From Bacillota bacterium (GTDB lineage: Bacteria > Bacillota > Clostridia > Christensenellales > Borkfalkiaceae): a stretch of 27,590 bases of DNA. The DNA is taken from contig QAKO01000072.1 of the NCBI GenBank assembly GCA_003343765.1, positions 1 to 27,590 of the forward strand. Reading direction: 5' to 3'. The position numbers were made by a program, and so were the translations under genes. Of the stretch, positions 7,206 to 15,527 are shown in pieces. The first letter of the stretch is position 1. The number at the start of each line of letters is the position of its first letter. The notes under the pieces are model-generated. The model ran no database searches. It worked only from the letters and a program-made list of their open reading frames with translations, and was not told where the DNA came from.

Positions 7206-7853
7206 TTATTTTTTCGACGATTTTTCTTTTTTCGGGAATCTGTTTTTTGGCAGACGGTCATAAACCACTACCCTGTCGCTGCCTTGGAAAATTTCATCAA
7301 AGGCCGGTTTATAAAGAGTTGCAATCGCTTCGGAAATATACACCTTTCCGGAAAAACCGGATTTGAAGAATTCTTCCAAAAAACCGAAATCCAATACCGC
7401 ATCCGTGATCTTTTCCTTGCGGAACGTGATCCCTGTTGCCGTTCGCGTATCGCACACATCCAGTTCGTTTTCATCCACCGAACGCAAAAGCACCATCGCA
7501 GGAATATACACTTCCCCGCTTTCCGTCGTAAATTTTGCAGGCAAAAAACCTTTGCCGCGACGGTACTCGTCGTAAATACACACCACGACAGCCCCGATTT
7601 TACCGACCTGCACTTTGCAAGGCAATCCCGCCTTCCTATAATGCAGAACATCCTCGCTTATCCCGTACTTTTCAAACAGCACAAACTGCGGCAGTACCGC
7701 CAGTAAAACGCCGAATACCATGCAAACCACGGCAAGTGCCAAAATTTCCGTCCAGAATATTGCAAGAATACCCAATACCACAAAAATGCATCCCAGAACC
7801 AGAAAGAAAATACTGTTCGGTTTTCTGCGGTACGTCTTAAAATACTTTTTCAT
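7206..7853 (-). CDS. Uncharacterised two-TM membrane protein
   Basis: 215 residues from the ATG at 7853, which follows GGAG at 9 bases and GGAAG immediately before it. The basic N-terminus (MKKYFKTYRRKP) leads into two adjacent membrane helices (about residues 14-60). A soluble C-terminal domain of about 150 residues follows, and the protein ends in a basic tail (KNRFPKKEKSSKK). The layout resembles proteins with a small cytoplasmic beta domain behind a two-helix anchor (YcxB or bacterial PH type), but I recognise no signature. It lies 134 bases upstream of tsaD with no terminator between, so the two may be cotranscribed. The function is unknown. Confidence 0.75.
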   Translation of the reverse strand: MKKYFKTYRRKPNSIFFLVLGCIFVVLGILAIFWTEILALAVVCMVFGVLLAVLPQFVLFEKYGISEDVLHYRKAGLPCKVQVGKIGAVVVCIYDEYRRGKGFLPAKFTTESGEVYIPAMVLLRSVDENELDVCDTRTATGITFRKEKITDAVLDFGFLEEFFKSGFSGKVYISEAIATLYKPAFDEIFQGSDRVVVYDRLPKNRFPKKEKSSKK

Positions 7854-8005
7854 CTTCCTTTTCTCCAAGACAAAATTTTCAGCAAAAGCTGAGCGGTCCA
7901 AACCTATGCCGAACGTTCCAATCCCGATCATCCTTGCAGTTTAAAAGTTTTCCAACATTTTTATGCCGTCGCCTGCGCCATTTAAAAAACTGTTCCTGCC
8001 TCTTT

Positions 8006-8039
8006 AAAACGAAAAGGGCGTTCCCGCCCTTTTCGTTTT
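8006..8039 (-). terminator. Rho-independent terminator of prfB
   Basis: A 15-bp perfect stem (AAAACGAAAAGGGCG and its complement) with a four-base loop lies about 90 bases past the prfB stop. The arms end in A4/T4, giving a U-run on either strand. It separates prfB from the membrane protein gene downstream. Confidence 0.85.
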
Positions 8040-8127
8040 CACAGCTTTCCGCGGCTTACTTTCAAGAAATTTGCCGCCGTTTATACTGAGTTTTAACAAT
8101 ATCACACACAAACGTTAGCAGAAAACA

Positions 8128-9225
8128 TCAGCTCTTTTTCAGATAATCGATGATGAAGGGCTGAATATCTCCGTCCATGACCGCCTGAATATTGCCCGTT
8201 TCATAACCCGTACGATGATCTTTGACCAGCGTATAAGGGCAGAAAACATAGCTTCGGATCTGGCTGCCCCACTCAATTTTCTTGATTTCGCCCTTGATGC
8301 TCTGTTCGTTGGCAATGCGTTCGCTCTCTTTCAGTTCGATGAGTTTACTGCGGAGCATCTTCATCGCCATTTCACGGTTCTGGATCTGCGAACGCTCGTT
8401 CTGACAAGATACCACGATACCCGTCGGAATGTGCTGGATGCGGATCGCCGACTCCGTCTTGTTGATGTGCTGTCCGCCCGCACCCGAAGAACGGAATGTG
8501 GTAACTTTCAGATCTTCACTGCGGATCTCCACATCCCCGTCGTCCTCGATCTCCGGCATCACTTCCAGCGAAGCAAAGGACGTATGCCTGCGCTTGTTCG
8601 CGTCAAACGGAGATATGCGCACCAGCCTGTGCACGCCCTTTTCCGCTTTCAGATACCCGTATGCATTTTCACCTTCGATCTTGAAATCTACGCTCTTGAT
8701 CCCCGCTTCATCGCCGTCCAAACGATCCAGCTCTGTTACCTTGAATCCGTTGCGCTCCGCATAACGCGTATACATGCGGTACAGCATGGAAACCCAATCG
8801 CAGCTCTCCGTGCCGCCCGCACCAGAATGCAGCGTCAAAAGAGCATTGTTTGCATCGTATTTTCCGCGCAAAAGCGTGCGGATTCGCATTTCTTCCAGAT
8901 CTTCTTCCACTGTATGAAGAAGAGAGTCCAGCTCGGGAACAAGCTCCTCTTCCTCCGTCTCTTCGATCAGATCTATGACCGAATTTACCTCTTCCAACGC
9001 CTTTTTCCCTTTTTCATAGGCATTGATCCTACTCTCCACCGAAGAAATTTCCCTGCCCAGTTTGGCGGATTTTTCAAGATCCTGCCAGATTTCCGGCTTC
9101 TCCTGCTCCGCTTTCAGCTCGGCAAGCTTTTTCACAAGTATATCGATATCCAGCGCCTCTTTCGTCTCCTGCAATGTATCCGAAAGCGCTTTCGCACGCA
9201 ATCTGTAATCGTCCGCTTTAAACAT
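8128..9225 (-). CDS. prfB: Peptide chain release factor 2
   Basis: Releases nascent protein at UGA and UAA codons on the ribosome. 365 residues, the same length as E. coli RF2, with the SPF recognition tripeptide at 205-207 and GGQ at 250-252, the same numbers as in E. coli. The ATG at 9225 follows AGGAAGAGG; a GTG two codons earlier lies inside that region. The reading frame is continuous: there is no in-frame UGA or CUUUGA slippery site near codon 26, so the programmed +1 frameshift that autoregulates prfB in many bacteria is absent. It has its own consensus promoter. In many Firmicutes prfB directly follows secA; here a PH-domain gene lies between. Confidence 0.96.
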   Translation of the reverse strand: MFKADDYRLRAKALSDTLQETKEALDIDILVKKLAELKAEQEKPEIWQDLEKSAKLGREISSVESRINAYEKGKKALEEVNSVIDLIEETEEEELVPELDSLLHTVEEDLEEMRIRTLLRGKYDANNALLTLHSGAGGTESCDWVSMLYRMYTRYAERNGFKVTELDRLDGDEAGIKSVDFKIEGENAYGYLKAEKGVHRLVRISPFDANKRRHTSFASLEVMPEIEDDGDVEIRSEDLKVTTFRSSGAGGQHINKTESAIRIQHIPTGIVVSCQNERSQIQNREMAMKMLRSKLIELKESERIANEQSIKGEIKKIEWGSQIRSYVFCPYTLVKDHRTGYETGNIQAVMDGDIQPFIIDYLKKS

Positions 9226-9250
9226 ATACACCTCTTCCTTTATCTTGTCG

Positions 9251-9280
9251 ATTATACCATATATCGGAAGAATTTGTCAA
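9251..9280 (-). promoter_or_regulatory. Consensus sigma-A promoter of prfB
   Basis: TTGACA (9280-9275), an 18-base spacer, then TATAAT (9256-9251) on the minus strand: both boxes match consensus exactly. The expected transcript start is about 20 bases before the prfB ATG, so the leader is very short. The 301 bases between prfB and the PH-domain gene hold only this promoter and the terminator at 9412-9448. Confidence 0.88.
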
Positions 9281-9411
9281 TCATTGTCGCCTTGCGCCTG
9301 CTTTTCTGACCCCGAAAGATAAGAAATCCCGTCGAAAAGCTCTCCGCGATCGAAACGTCACAGTGTGTTTCGCCTCCCACGCGGCCAATATACCGAAAAA
9401 TTCAGCCGATC

Positions 9412-9448
9412 AAAAAGCCGCCGCAGCGGGCTTGCCCGCTGCGGCGGC
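9412..9448 (-). terminator. Rho-independent terminator of the PH-domain gene
   Basis: A 14-bp perfect GC-rich stem (GCCGCCGCAGCGGG and complement) with a CTTG loop, followed on the minus strand by five T. It lies about 80 bases past the stop of the PH-domain gene. Confidence 0.88.
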
Positions 9449-9526
9449 TTTCTTCACTCGGTCTGCAAGAATCCCACGGCTTTACGCATATCCGTACGCC
9501 TTTAAATTCCGTCAGCACCGTAAAAT

Positions 9527-10168
9527 TTACTCTTTGGTGTATTTAGTCCGAAAACCTCGGTTGGTCTTGGGACGAAGATCGTTCGGAAAATATGTATCCG
9601 TTTTAAGATCGAGTACGATCTCCTGCAGTTTATTTACAATAAAATAACAGTTTTCAAGATCGTAAAGCACTGCCGCACTCTCTTTCCCCTTAATATAAAT
9701 ATCGCCGACTTTACAAATTCTGTCTATCAATCCGACTTTCAGGTTCACAGACGTGATATCGGCATAGTAGATGTTTTTAAAATCAATGCCGACAATTCCA
9801 GATTTGACAACGATCCGTTTATCGGTAAACGCATATTCCAGATTCTTGTGCTGGCGGTTTGCCGTAATCACGTGCGAAATCCAGATCCACACCGGCAACA
9901 GGTGAAAAAGAAAAAACACGCACATACCGATAATGACCGGAGTGGGAAGTTCCGGCCCCATCATACATAAAACTGTTATAAATCCGCCGTCAAACAGGAG
10001 CCAGATCAGAGCGATCGGAAGCATTTTCAGAATCTTATTGAGAATAAACGCCGATTTTTTCGGCTTTCCGCGCCATAAGACCTGTTCCCCCTCTGCGAGA
10101 ATACAATCAATCTCCCGATAATCTTTGCTTTCGTCAATCTTGAAAAAATTTTCATTCAGTCCGGACAT
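9527..10168 (-). CDS. Membrane-anchored bacterial PH-domain protein (bPH2/DUF304-like)
   Basis: 213 residues. The N-terminal cytoplasmic part includes an LAEGEQVLWRGKP motif, typical of the lead-in to bacterial PH-like membrane proteins. Two membrane helices follow (about residues 45-72 and 76-98), then a beta-rich domain with YAFTDKRIVVKSGI, IYYADITSVNLKVG and VGDIYIKG, the pattern of bPH_2 domains. The family's function is mostly unknown; some members work in membrane stress or secretion. A ribosome binding site (AAAGGA) precedes the ATG. It has its own promoter and terminator, so although it sits between secA and prfB it is probably transcribed alone. Confidence 0.8.
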   Translation of the reverse strand: MSGLNENFFKIDESKDYREIDCILAEGEQVLWRGKPKKSAFILNKILKMLPIALIWLLFDGGFITVLCMMGPELPTPVIIGMCVFFLFHLLPVWIWISHVITANRQHKNLEYAFTDKRIVVKSGIVGIDFKNIYYADITSVNLKVGLIDRICKVGDIYIKGKESAAVLYDLENCYFIVNKLQEIVLDLKTDTYFPNDLRPKTNRGFRTKYTKE

Positions 10169-10227
10169 ATTTTAAATCCTTTTAAATTATTCCTTTGCTC
10201 ATGCAAGAAGTTATAAATCTCAGAAAA

Positions 10228-10256
10228 ATTTTATCACTAATCTTTCCGAATGTCAA
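10228..10256 (-). promoter_or_regulatory. Sigma-A promoter of the PH-domain gene
   Basis: TTGACA (10256-10251), 17 bases, TAAAAT (10233-10228) on the minus strand. It starts a few bases after the secA terminator hairpin, about 60 bases before the PH-domain ATG. Confidence 0.85.
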
Positions 10257-10261
10257 TAAAA

Positions 10262-10296
10262 TTTTTAAAAAGCGCCCCCGTCTGGGAGCGCTTTTA
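10262..10296 (-). terminator. Rho-independent terminator of secA
   Basis: The stem AAAAGCGC/GCGCTTTT continues past one mismatch into CCC/GGG with a GTCT loop. On the minus strand it is followed by TTTTTAAAAATTTT. It lies about 20 bases past the secA stop. Confidence 0.8.
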
Positions 10297-10314
10297 ACAA
10301 GACGTGATCTGTCT

Positions 10315-13182
10315 TTATGCATTTTTACCGCAGCAGTTCTTGTATTTTTTGCCGCTGCCGCAAGGGCAGGGATCGTTACGGCCCGGAGTCTTTTGCGTAT
10401 GCATGGCAGGCTTGGAAGCACCTTCGGGCGAATTCGTCGTGAGCTGCTGATTTTCCGTAACGGCTTTGGGTGCCTCGATGGGCTGAACCATCGGGCGGCT
10501 GACTTCAATGCGGACTTTCAAAAGCATTGCGATCGTATTGCTGCGGATGCGTTCGGTCATTTCGTCAAACATCTCGTAGCCTTCCTGTTTATAGGAAATA
10601 ACGGGGTCGACGTTTCCGTACGCGCGCAGGCCGATACCTTTGCGCAGCTGATCCATTGCGTCGATCTGATCGATCCAGTTTCTGTCCACGTTCATCAGAA
10701 GGAATCTGCGTTCGACGTCCGAATAATCGATGCCGAGTTCTTCTTTCACTTCGACGATCTTCTGTTCATACGCCTTTTCGGTCGCTTTTGTTATCTTATC
10801 GAGAGCCGTATCCACGTCCCAACGATTGAGTTTTTCCTGCGTTATAAAGTTGCTACCTTCGGGCAGCAGGCGGTTTTCCAACGCACGGTTGAGTACGGCC
10901 GCATCCCATTTTTCGGGCATTTCGTCGATGTTGACCGCTTCGGATACAACTTTGCGTACGAAATCGGGGATAAACTTGACAACCTGTCCGTGAACGTCTT
11001 CGCCTTTGAGAACTTTCATGCGTTCCGCATACATGACTTCACGCTGTTTGTTCATGACGTCGTCGTACTGCAAGACGTTTTTACGGATACCGAAGTTTCT
11101 GCCCTCGATCGCTTTCTGCGCATTTTCAATACCGCGCGAAAGCATACGCGACTGCAGACAGGTATCTTCGTCCTTACAGAACACGCTGTAGATCTTTTTC
11201 AAGCGGTCGCCGCCGAAACGTTTGATGAGATCGTCTTCCAGTGAGATAAAGAATATGGATTCACCCGGGTCGCCCTGACGTCCGCTACGTCCGCGCAACT
11301 GGTTGTCGATACGTCTGGATTCATGACGCTCGGTACCCAGAATACACAGGCCGCCCGCCTTGACAACTTCTACTTTTTCCGCGTCCGTTTCCGCCTTGTA
11401 CTTCGCATACAGTTCATCGTACATGGCGCGGTACTTTTTGCGCTGTTCTTCCGCTTCGCCTTCCAATTCCGCATACGACGTCGCAAGCTCGATCATTTCA
11501 TGCTCCACGCCCTCTTCGCGCATACGCTTTTTAGCAAGGTATTCGGGGTTGCCGCCGAGCAGAATATCCGTACCACGGCCTGCCATGTTCGTTGCAATCG
11601 TTACCGCGCCCAAACGTCCGGCCTGTGCCACGATTTCCGCTTCACGTTCATGGTTTTTCGCGTTCAGAATGTTATGTTTAATGCCGTTTTTACGCAGCAT
11701 CTTCGCGATCTCTTCACTCTTTTCGACCGTCGCCGTACCGATCAGGATAGGCTGACCTTTTTCATGCCGATCGGTGATCTCTTTTAAAAGCGCACGCTTC
11801 TTTCCGTCCACCGTGGAATAAACCGCATCCGGCATATCCTTACGAACCACGGGACGGTTGGTCGGAATCTCCAGAACGTCCAGCGAATAAATGGTGCGGA
11901 ATTCGCCTTCTTCCGTTTTCGCCGTACCGGTCATGCCCGACAGTTTTTTGTAAAGACGGAAGAAATTCTGGAACGTGATCGTCGCATACGTCTTGTTCTC
12001 GTTGCGGACTTTTACGCCTTCCTTTGCTTCGATCGCCTGATGCAGGCCGTCCGAATAACGGCGCCCGATCATCAGTCGGCCGGTAAATTCATCGACGATG
12101 ATAACTTCGTCATCGTTCACGATGTAATCTTCGTCGCGATGGAACAGCTTGTGCGCCTTGAGCGCCTGCTGAATATGATGGTTGAGCGACGCATTCTCGA
12201 TGTCGCCCAGGTTTTCGATATTAAAGAAACGTTCCGCTTTCGCCGCGCCCTTTTCCGTGATCTGCACGGTACGGTCTTTACGGTCGATCACATAGTCCCA
12301 GTCGCCGTATTTCGCGCCTTTGGCAATGTCATCGTAATCACCGTACTTGGATTCCTCTTCCGGCTCTTCCTCTTCCGCCGCCTTCTTGCGCTTCTTTTTG
12401 GAGTCCTTGTCCTCCTCGCCCTGCGTTCCCTCGTCGTCAAAACCGCCTTCGAGCGTGCGCACGAATTTATCTACGCGCTCATACAATTCGCTGGATTTGT
12501 CGCCTTTACCCGAAATAATGAGCGGCGTTCTCGCTTCGTCGATAAGAATGGAGTCCACTTCGTCGACGATCGCGAAATCCAGATCGCGCTGTACCATGCG
12601 TTTGAGATCCGTTTTCAGATTATCGCGCAGATAATCGAACCCGAGTTCGTTGTTGGTCGCATAGGTGATGTCGCAGTTGTAAGCGACCTGCTTCTGCGCA
12701 TCGTCCATGCCCGGCACGACAACGCCGACCGTGAGACCTAAGAACTTATGAACTTTTCCCATCCATTCCGCGTCACGCTTTGCCAGATAATCGTTGACCG
12801 TTACGATATGCACGCCCTTGCCTGCCAATGCGTTGAGATAGGCAGGAAGCGTTGCGACCAACGTTTTACCTTCACCTGTCTTCATTTCTGCGATACGGCC
12901 CTGATGCAGACAGATACCGCCGATAATCTGGACATGATAATGTTTGAGTTTGAGAACGCGCCATGCCGCTTCGCGCACGACCGCAAACGCATCGTACAGA
13001 ATGTCGTCCAGCGTTTCGCCCGCTTTGAGACGGTCTTTGAGCAAATTCGTCTGGCTGCGAAGCTGTGCGTCGGACATCACCGCATATTTTTGTTCAAGCG
13101 ATTCGACGCGGCTCGCCATTTTATCCAGTTTTTTCAGACTGCGACGCCCGTCGCTGTTGAATATATAGTTTATAAGTCCCAT
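10315..13182 (-). CDS. secA: Preprotein translocase ATPase SecA
   Basis: Motor that drives unfolded preproteins through SecYEG. 955 residues, longer than E. coli SecA (901). Walker A is MKTGEGKTL (100-108), Walker B region IVDEVDSILIDEARTP (205-220), and helicase motifs include TVNDYLAKRDAEWM, NMAGRGTDILLGG and QLRGRSGRQGDPG. The C-terminus carries the zinc/SecB-type motif CPCGSGKKYKNCC (C939, C941, C950, C951). An unusual charged insertion (about 248-292), rich in Glu/Asp with a Lys/Arg core, lies between the first nucleotide-binding segment and the preprotein cross-linking domain and explains part of the extra length. The ATG follows GGGGAG. It has its own promoter and terminator. The hpf gene often found just before secA in Firmicutes is absent. 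Confidence 0.98.
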   Translation of the reverse strand: MGLINYIFNSDGRRSLKKLDKMASRVESLEQKYAVMSDAQLRSQTNLLKDRLKAGETLDDILYDAFAVVREAAWRVLKLKHYHVQIIGGICLHQGRIAEMKTGEGKTLVATLPAYLNALAGKGVHIVTVNDYLAKRDAEWMGKVHKFLGLTVGVVVPGMDDAQKQVAYNCDITYATNNELGFDYLRDNLKTDLKRMVQRDLDFAIVDEVDSILIDEARTPLIISGKGDKSSELYERVDKFVRTLEGGFDDEGTQGEEDKDSKKKRKKAAEEEEPEEESKYGDYDDIAKGAKYGDWDYVIDRKDRTVQITEKGAAKAERFFNIENLGDIENASLNHHIQQALKAHKLFHRDEDYIVNDDEVIIVDEFTGRLMIGRRYSDGLHQAIEAKEGVKVRNENKTYATITFQNFFRLYKKLSGMTGTAKTEEGEFRTIYSLDVLEIPTNRPVVRKDMPDAVYSTVDGKKRALLKEITDRHEKGQPILIGTATVEKSEEIAKMLRKNGIKHNILNAKNHEREAEIVAQAGRLGAVTIATNMAGRGTDILLGGNPEYLAKKRMREEGVEHEMIELATSYAELEGEAEEQRKKYRAMYDELYAKYKAETDAEKVEVVKAGGLCILGTERHESRRIDNQLRGRSGRQGDPGESIFFISLEDDLIKRFGGDRLKKIYSVFCKDEDTCLQSRMLSRGIENAQKAIEGRNFGIRKNVLQYDDVMNKQREVMYAERMKVLKGEDVHGQVVKFIPDFVRKVVSEAVNIDEMPEKWDAAVLNRALENRLLPEGSNFITQEKLNRWDVDTALDKITKATEKAYEQKIVEVKEELGIDYSDVERRFLLMNVDRNWIDQIDAMDQLRKGIGLRAYGNVDPVISYKQEGYEMFDEMTERIRSNTIAMLLKVRIEVSRPMVQPIEAPKAVTENQQLTTNSPEGASKPAMHTQKTPGRNDPCPCGSGKKYKNCCGKNA

Positions 13183-13287
13183 AAACTGCTCCCCTGCGCC
13201 GCGGCGCGGAATGAGCCGCGGCTATAAAATATCTTAAAACAACCGGTGATCCGCACAAAAAACGCGATACCACCGCACACTGTTCTT

Positions 13288-13316
13288 ATTTTACACTATT
13301 TTCCCAAAAATGTAAA
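13288..13316 (-). promoter_or_regulatory. Sigma-A promoter of secA
   Basis: TTTACA (13316-13311), 17 bases, TAAAAT (13293-13288) on the minus strand; each box matches five of six consensus bases. The leader to the secA ATG is about 100 bases and contains a GC-rich GCCGCGGC repeat at 13198-13226 that could fold near the ribosome binding site. Confidence 0.75.
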
Positions 13317-13379
13317 AGATTTTTGAACGGCTTTTGACAATTTGGCGCATTTTTACGCTATTTTTCACTTTTCGGGCCT

Positions 13380-14114
13380 TCAAATATTTTGACTCCGCTC
13401 CGGCACGCTTGCGACCGTAAGCACGTACACGCGGAGCGCTCCCGCGCGCAAAATTGCTTTCGCCGCCACGGACGCCGTTGCGCCCGTGGTCATCACGTCG
13501 TCTATAAGCACGATATTTTTGCCGCGGCAAACCGCCCGTTCATGCACGCGAATACTCCCTTGCAGATTTTTTGCCCGCTCTGCGGCGGATAAATCTTTCT
13601 GTTCTGCGGTCTCGCGCGTCTTGACAAGAAGTTCTCTTTCCAGCGGGATCCCACACCTTTGAGACAAAACATTTGCCAAAAGTTCCGCCTGATTGTATCC
13701 GCGCGCCTTTTCCGCACTCTGTGTCATCGGCACAAAGGCGAGCATATCCACACCCCGAAACTGTGAAAGAAGAATCGGGAACATCCTGTCCGCAAATGCA
13801 TCCGCAAGATACTTTTCGCCCGTCTTGAACTCCTTGATGAGCCGTACGATTTCCCCGCTGTACACGAACGCGCTGCGCGCGGTAGTAAAATCGGGCATAT
13901 GCGCTTTACATTCCGGACATACGGGATAATCGTCCGCGATCGCCCTGCCGCACTTATCGCAGATATACCCCGCATTGAACGGAAGGGAATCGAGGCACCG
14001 TTCGCAAAAATATTTATCCGAAAACAATTCCGCTCCGCAACACACGCAGGCAATGTTCTCCCCGGACACGAGCCGCACGGCACGCTTTGCCATTTCCGCA
14101 ACCAACCCTTTCAT
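13380..14114 (-). CDS. comFC: ComFC-family phosphoribosyltransferase-like protein
   Basis: Homologue of ComFC/GntX, needed for uptake of transforming DNA in competent bacteria, but also present in many species not known to be competent. 244 residues. The N-terminal zinc-ribbon region has Cys pairs (C23/C26, C37/C40, C52/C55, C66/C69). The C-terminal phosphoribosyltransferase fold carries the PRPP-binding motif IVLIDDVMTTGATA (about 201-214). Two ATGs lie six bases apart; the downstream one (14114) was chosen because AGAGGGAG is 7 bases from it but almost touches the other. It follows metK, whose terminator leaves no room for a separate promoter, so it is probably transcribed by readthrough. 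Confidence 0.9.
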   Translation of the reverse strand: MKGLVAEMAKRAVRLVSGENIACVCCGAELFSDKYFCERCLDSLPFNAGYICDKCGRAIADDYPVCPECKAHMPDFTTARSAFVYSGEIVRLIKEFKTGEKYLADAFADRMFPILLSQFRGVDMLAFVPMTQSAEKARGYNQAELLANVLSQRCGIPLERELLVKTRETAEQKDLSAAERAKNLQGSIRVHERAVCRGKNIVLIDDVMTTGATASVAAKAILRAGALRVYVLTVASVPERSQNI

Positions 14115-14137
14115 GTTCATTCTCCCTCTTAATACGC

Positions 14138-14179
14138 AAAAAGGGCGTACGCCGCCCTTTTTCTGCGCCGAAAGGCGCA
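14138..14179 (-). terminator. metK terminator, partly read through to comFC
   Basis: The main stem AAAAAGGGCG (14138-14147) pairs with 14153-14162, giving a T5 run on the minus strand. A smaller TGCGCC-GAAA-GGCGCA hairpin (14164-14179) lies between it and the metK stop. The end of this structure is 24 bases from the comFC start, so it probably acts as an attenuator that sets comFC output. Confidence 0.75.
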
Positions 14180-14183
14180 AATA

Positions 14184-15350
14184 TTATCTGAGATATTCAG
14201 CCAGTTTTTCAGCCATGTCCGTCTTTTCCCACGAGAATTCTTCCCTGCCAAAATGCCCGTAGGCCGCCGTCTTTTTGAAAATAGGTTTACGCAGCCCGAG
14301 TTTGCGGATAATCGCAAGCGGACGCAGGTCAAAATTTTCGCGCACGATCTGCGCCAGTTTTTCGTCCGTGACTTTGCCCGTCCCGTAAGTGTTGACAAAC
14401 ACCGACACGGGATTGGCTACACCGATCGCATAGGCAAGCTGCAGCTCGCATTCGTCTGCCAGATGCGCCGCCACGATATTCTTGCAGATATAGCGCGCCA
14501 TATACGCCGCACTGCGGTCCACTTTCGTGCTGTCTTTGCCCGAAAACGCCCCGCCGCCGTGCGCACACCTGCCGCCGTAAGTATCCACAATGATCTTGCG
14601 GCCTGTCAGCCCGCTGTCGCCTTCCGGTCCGCCGATCTCAAACCTGCCCGTCGGATTGATAAAATATTTCGTATCTTTATCCAAAAGTTTTGCGTCCACA
14701 ACCTCGTCGATCACATACTTGCGGATATCCTGTTTCAGCTGTTCCTGCGAAATATGCTCGTCATGCTGCGCCGAAACAACGATCGTATCCACGCGTATGG
14801 GTTTCTTGTCCTCATATTCCACGGTTACCTGCGTCTTTCCGTCCGGGCGCAGATACGGCAAAAGCCCGCTCTTTCGCACTTCGGCAAGCCGCATCGCCAG
14901 CTTCTGCGACAGTACCGCCGTAAGCGACATCAGTTCGGGCGTCTCGTTCACCGCATACCCGAACATCATTCCCTGGTCACCCGCGCCGATCTGATCCGCT
15001 TCATCGCCGCCCGCTTTCTTCTCCAGAGAATTATCCACCCCCAGCGCAATATCCGCACTCTGTCCGTGGATCGCCGTAATGACCGCCAGCGAATTATAGG
15101 AAAATCCCTGACCGTGCGTGTACCCGATCTCTTTGACCGTATCGCGCACGATTTTGGATATATCGACATAACAGCTTGTGGACAGTTCGCCCATCACAAG
15201 AACCATACCCGTCGTCGCGCAGCATTCAATCGCCACACGGGAATTTTCGTCCTTCGTCAGAACTGCATCCAGAACTGCGTCCGAGATCTGGTCGCAGACT
15301 TTATCGGGATGTCCTTCGGTTACGCTTTCGCTTGTAAAAAAGTATTTCAT
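14184..15350 (-). CDS. metK: S-adenosylmethionine synthetase
   Basis: Makes S-adenosylmethionine from methionine and ATP in the cytoplasm. 388 residues, family-typical. The start MKYFFTSESVTEGHPDKVCD carries the ATP-site motif, followed by GAGDQGMMFGYA and the P-loop-like GGGAFSGKDSTKVDRS. The ATG at 15350 follows GGGAG; an in-frame start 14 codons earlier lacks a site and would overlap the leader hairpins. Transcribed from a perfect sigma-A promoter, with an 80-base leader holding two hairpins. The leader is too short for a SAM-I riboswitch. Confidence 0.97.
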   Translation of the reverse strand: MKYFFTSESVTEGHPDKVCDQISDAVLDAVLTKDENSRVAIECCATTGMVLVMGELSTSCYVDISKIVRDTVKEIGYTHGQGFSYNSLAVITAIHGQSADIALGVDNSLEKKAGGDEADQIGAGDQGMMFGYAVNETPELMSLTAVLSQKLAMRLAEVRKSGLLPYLRPDGKTQVTVEYEDKKPIRVDTIVVSAQHDEHISQEQLKQDIRKYVIDEVVDAKLLDKDTKYFINPTGRFEIGGPEGDSGLTGRKIIVDTYGGRCAHGGGAFSGKDSTKVDRSAAYMARYICKNIVAAHLADECELQLAYAIGVANPVSVFVNTYGTGKVTDEKLAQIVRENFDLRPLAIIRKLGLRKPIFKKTAAYGHFGREEFSWEKTDMAEKLAEYLR

Positions 15351-15368
15351 GTTCCGTCTCCCAAAATT

Positions 15369-15417
15369 CTTTCCGCCGTAAACGGCGGACAAAGCGCGGT
15401 CTCCCCGCGCTCTCAGA
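15369..15417 (-). promoter_or_regulatory. Two tandem hairpins in the metK leader
   Basis: In the metK mRNA the first hairpin is AGCGCGG-GGAGA-CCGCGCT (15415-15397), the second TCCGCCG-TTTA-CGGCGGA (15391-15374). They fill the leader up to about 10 bases before the ribosome binding site. This may be mRNA stabilisation or a small regulatory leader; it does not match a known SAM riboswitch that I can identify. Confidence 0.5.
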
Positions 15418-15436
15418 TTGTCGTTTTTCAGCTATT

Positions 15437-15465
15437 ATTATAGTATGAAACGCACAACTTGTCAA
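15437..15465 (-). promoter_or_regulatory. Perfect-consensus sigma-A promoter of metK
   Basis: TTGACA (15465-15460), 17 bases, TATAAT (15442-15437) on the minus strand: both boxes and the spacing are ideal. It lies back to back with the plus-strand promoter of the radical SAM gene. Confidence 0.93.
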
Positions 15466-15492
15466 TAATTTCCCCGCTGCGCATAACAATGC

Positions 15493-15521
15493 TTTTCAAA
15501 CACCGAAAAATATGATACAAT
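15493..15521 (+). promoter_or_regulatory. Promoter placed for a leaderless pflX-like mRNA
   Basis: TTTTCA (15493-15498), 17 bases, TACAAT (15516-15521), only 6 bases before the ATG at 15528. Transcription would start at or within a base or two of the ATG. The -10 is five of six to consensus, the -35 four of six. Confidence 0.6.
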
Positions 15522-15527
15522 TTTCCC

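Noticed and set aside
8128..9240. Programmed frameshift site in prfB
   Set aside because: The frame is open from a well-placed ATG through the whole protein with conserved N-terminal length, so no frameshift is needed.
8215..9309. A 364-codon plus-strand frame opposite prfB
   Set aside because: It is the complement of a well-supported RF2 gene; its protein is rich in Arg, His, Phe and Leu with no domain, and no ribosome binding site precedes it. The same applies to the long plus-strand frames opposite spoIIQ (3363-4460), metK (14253-15443), dxr (20172-21176) and secA (10195-11244).
15351..15436. SAM riboswitch before metK
   Set aside because: The leader is only about 80 bases, two simple hairpins fill it, and there is no kink-turn or long multi-stem architecture. 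I kept the hairpins as an observation only.
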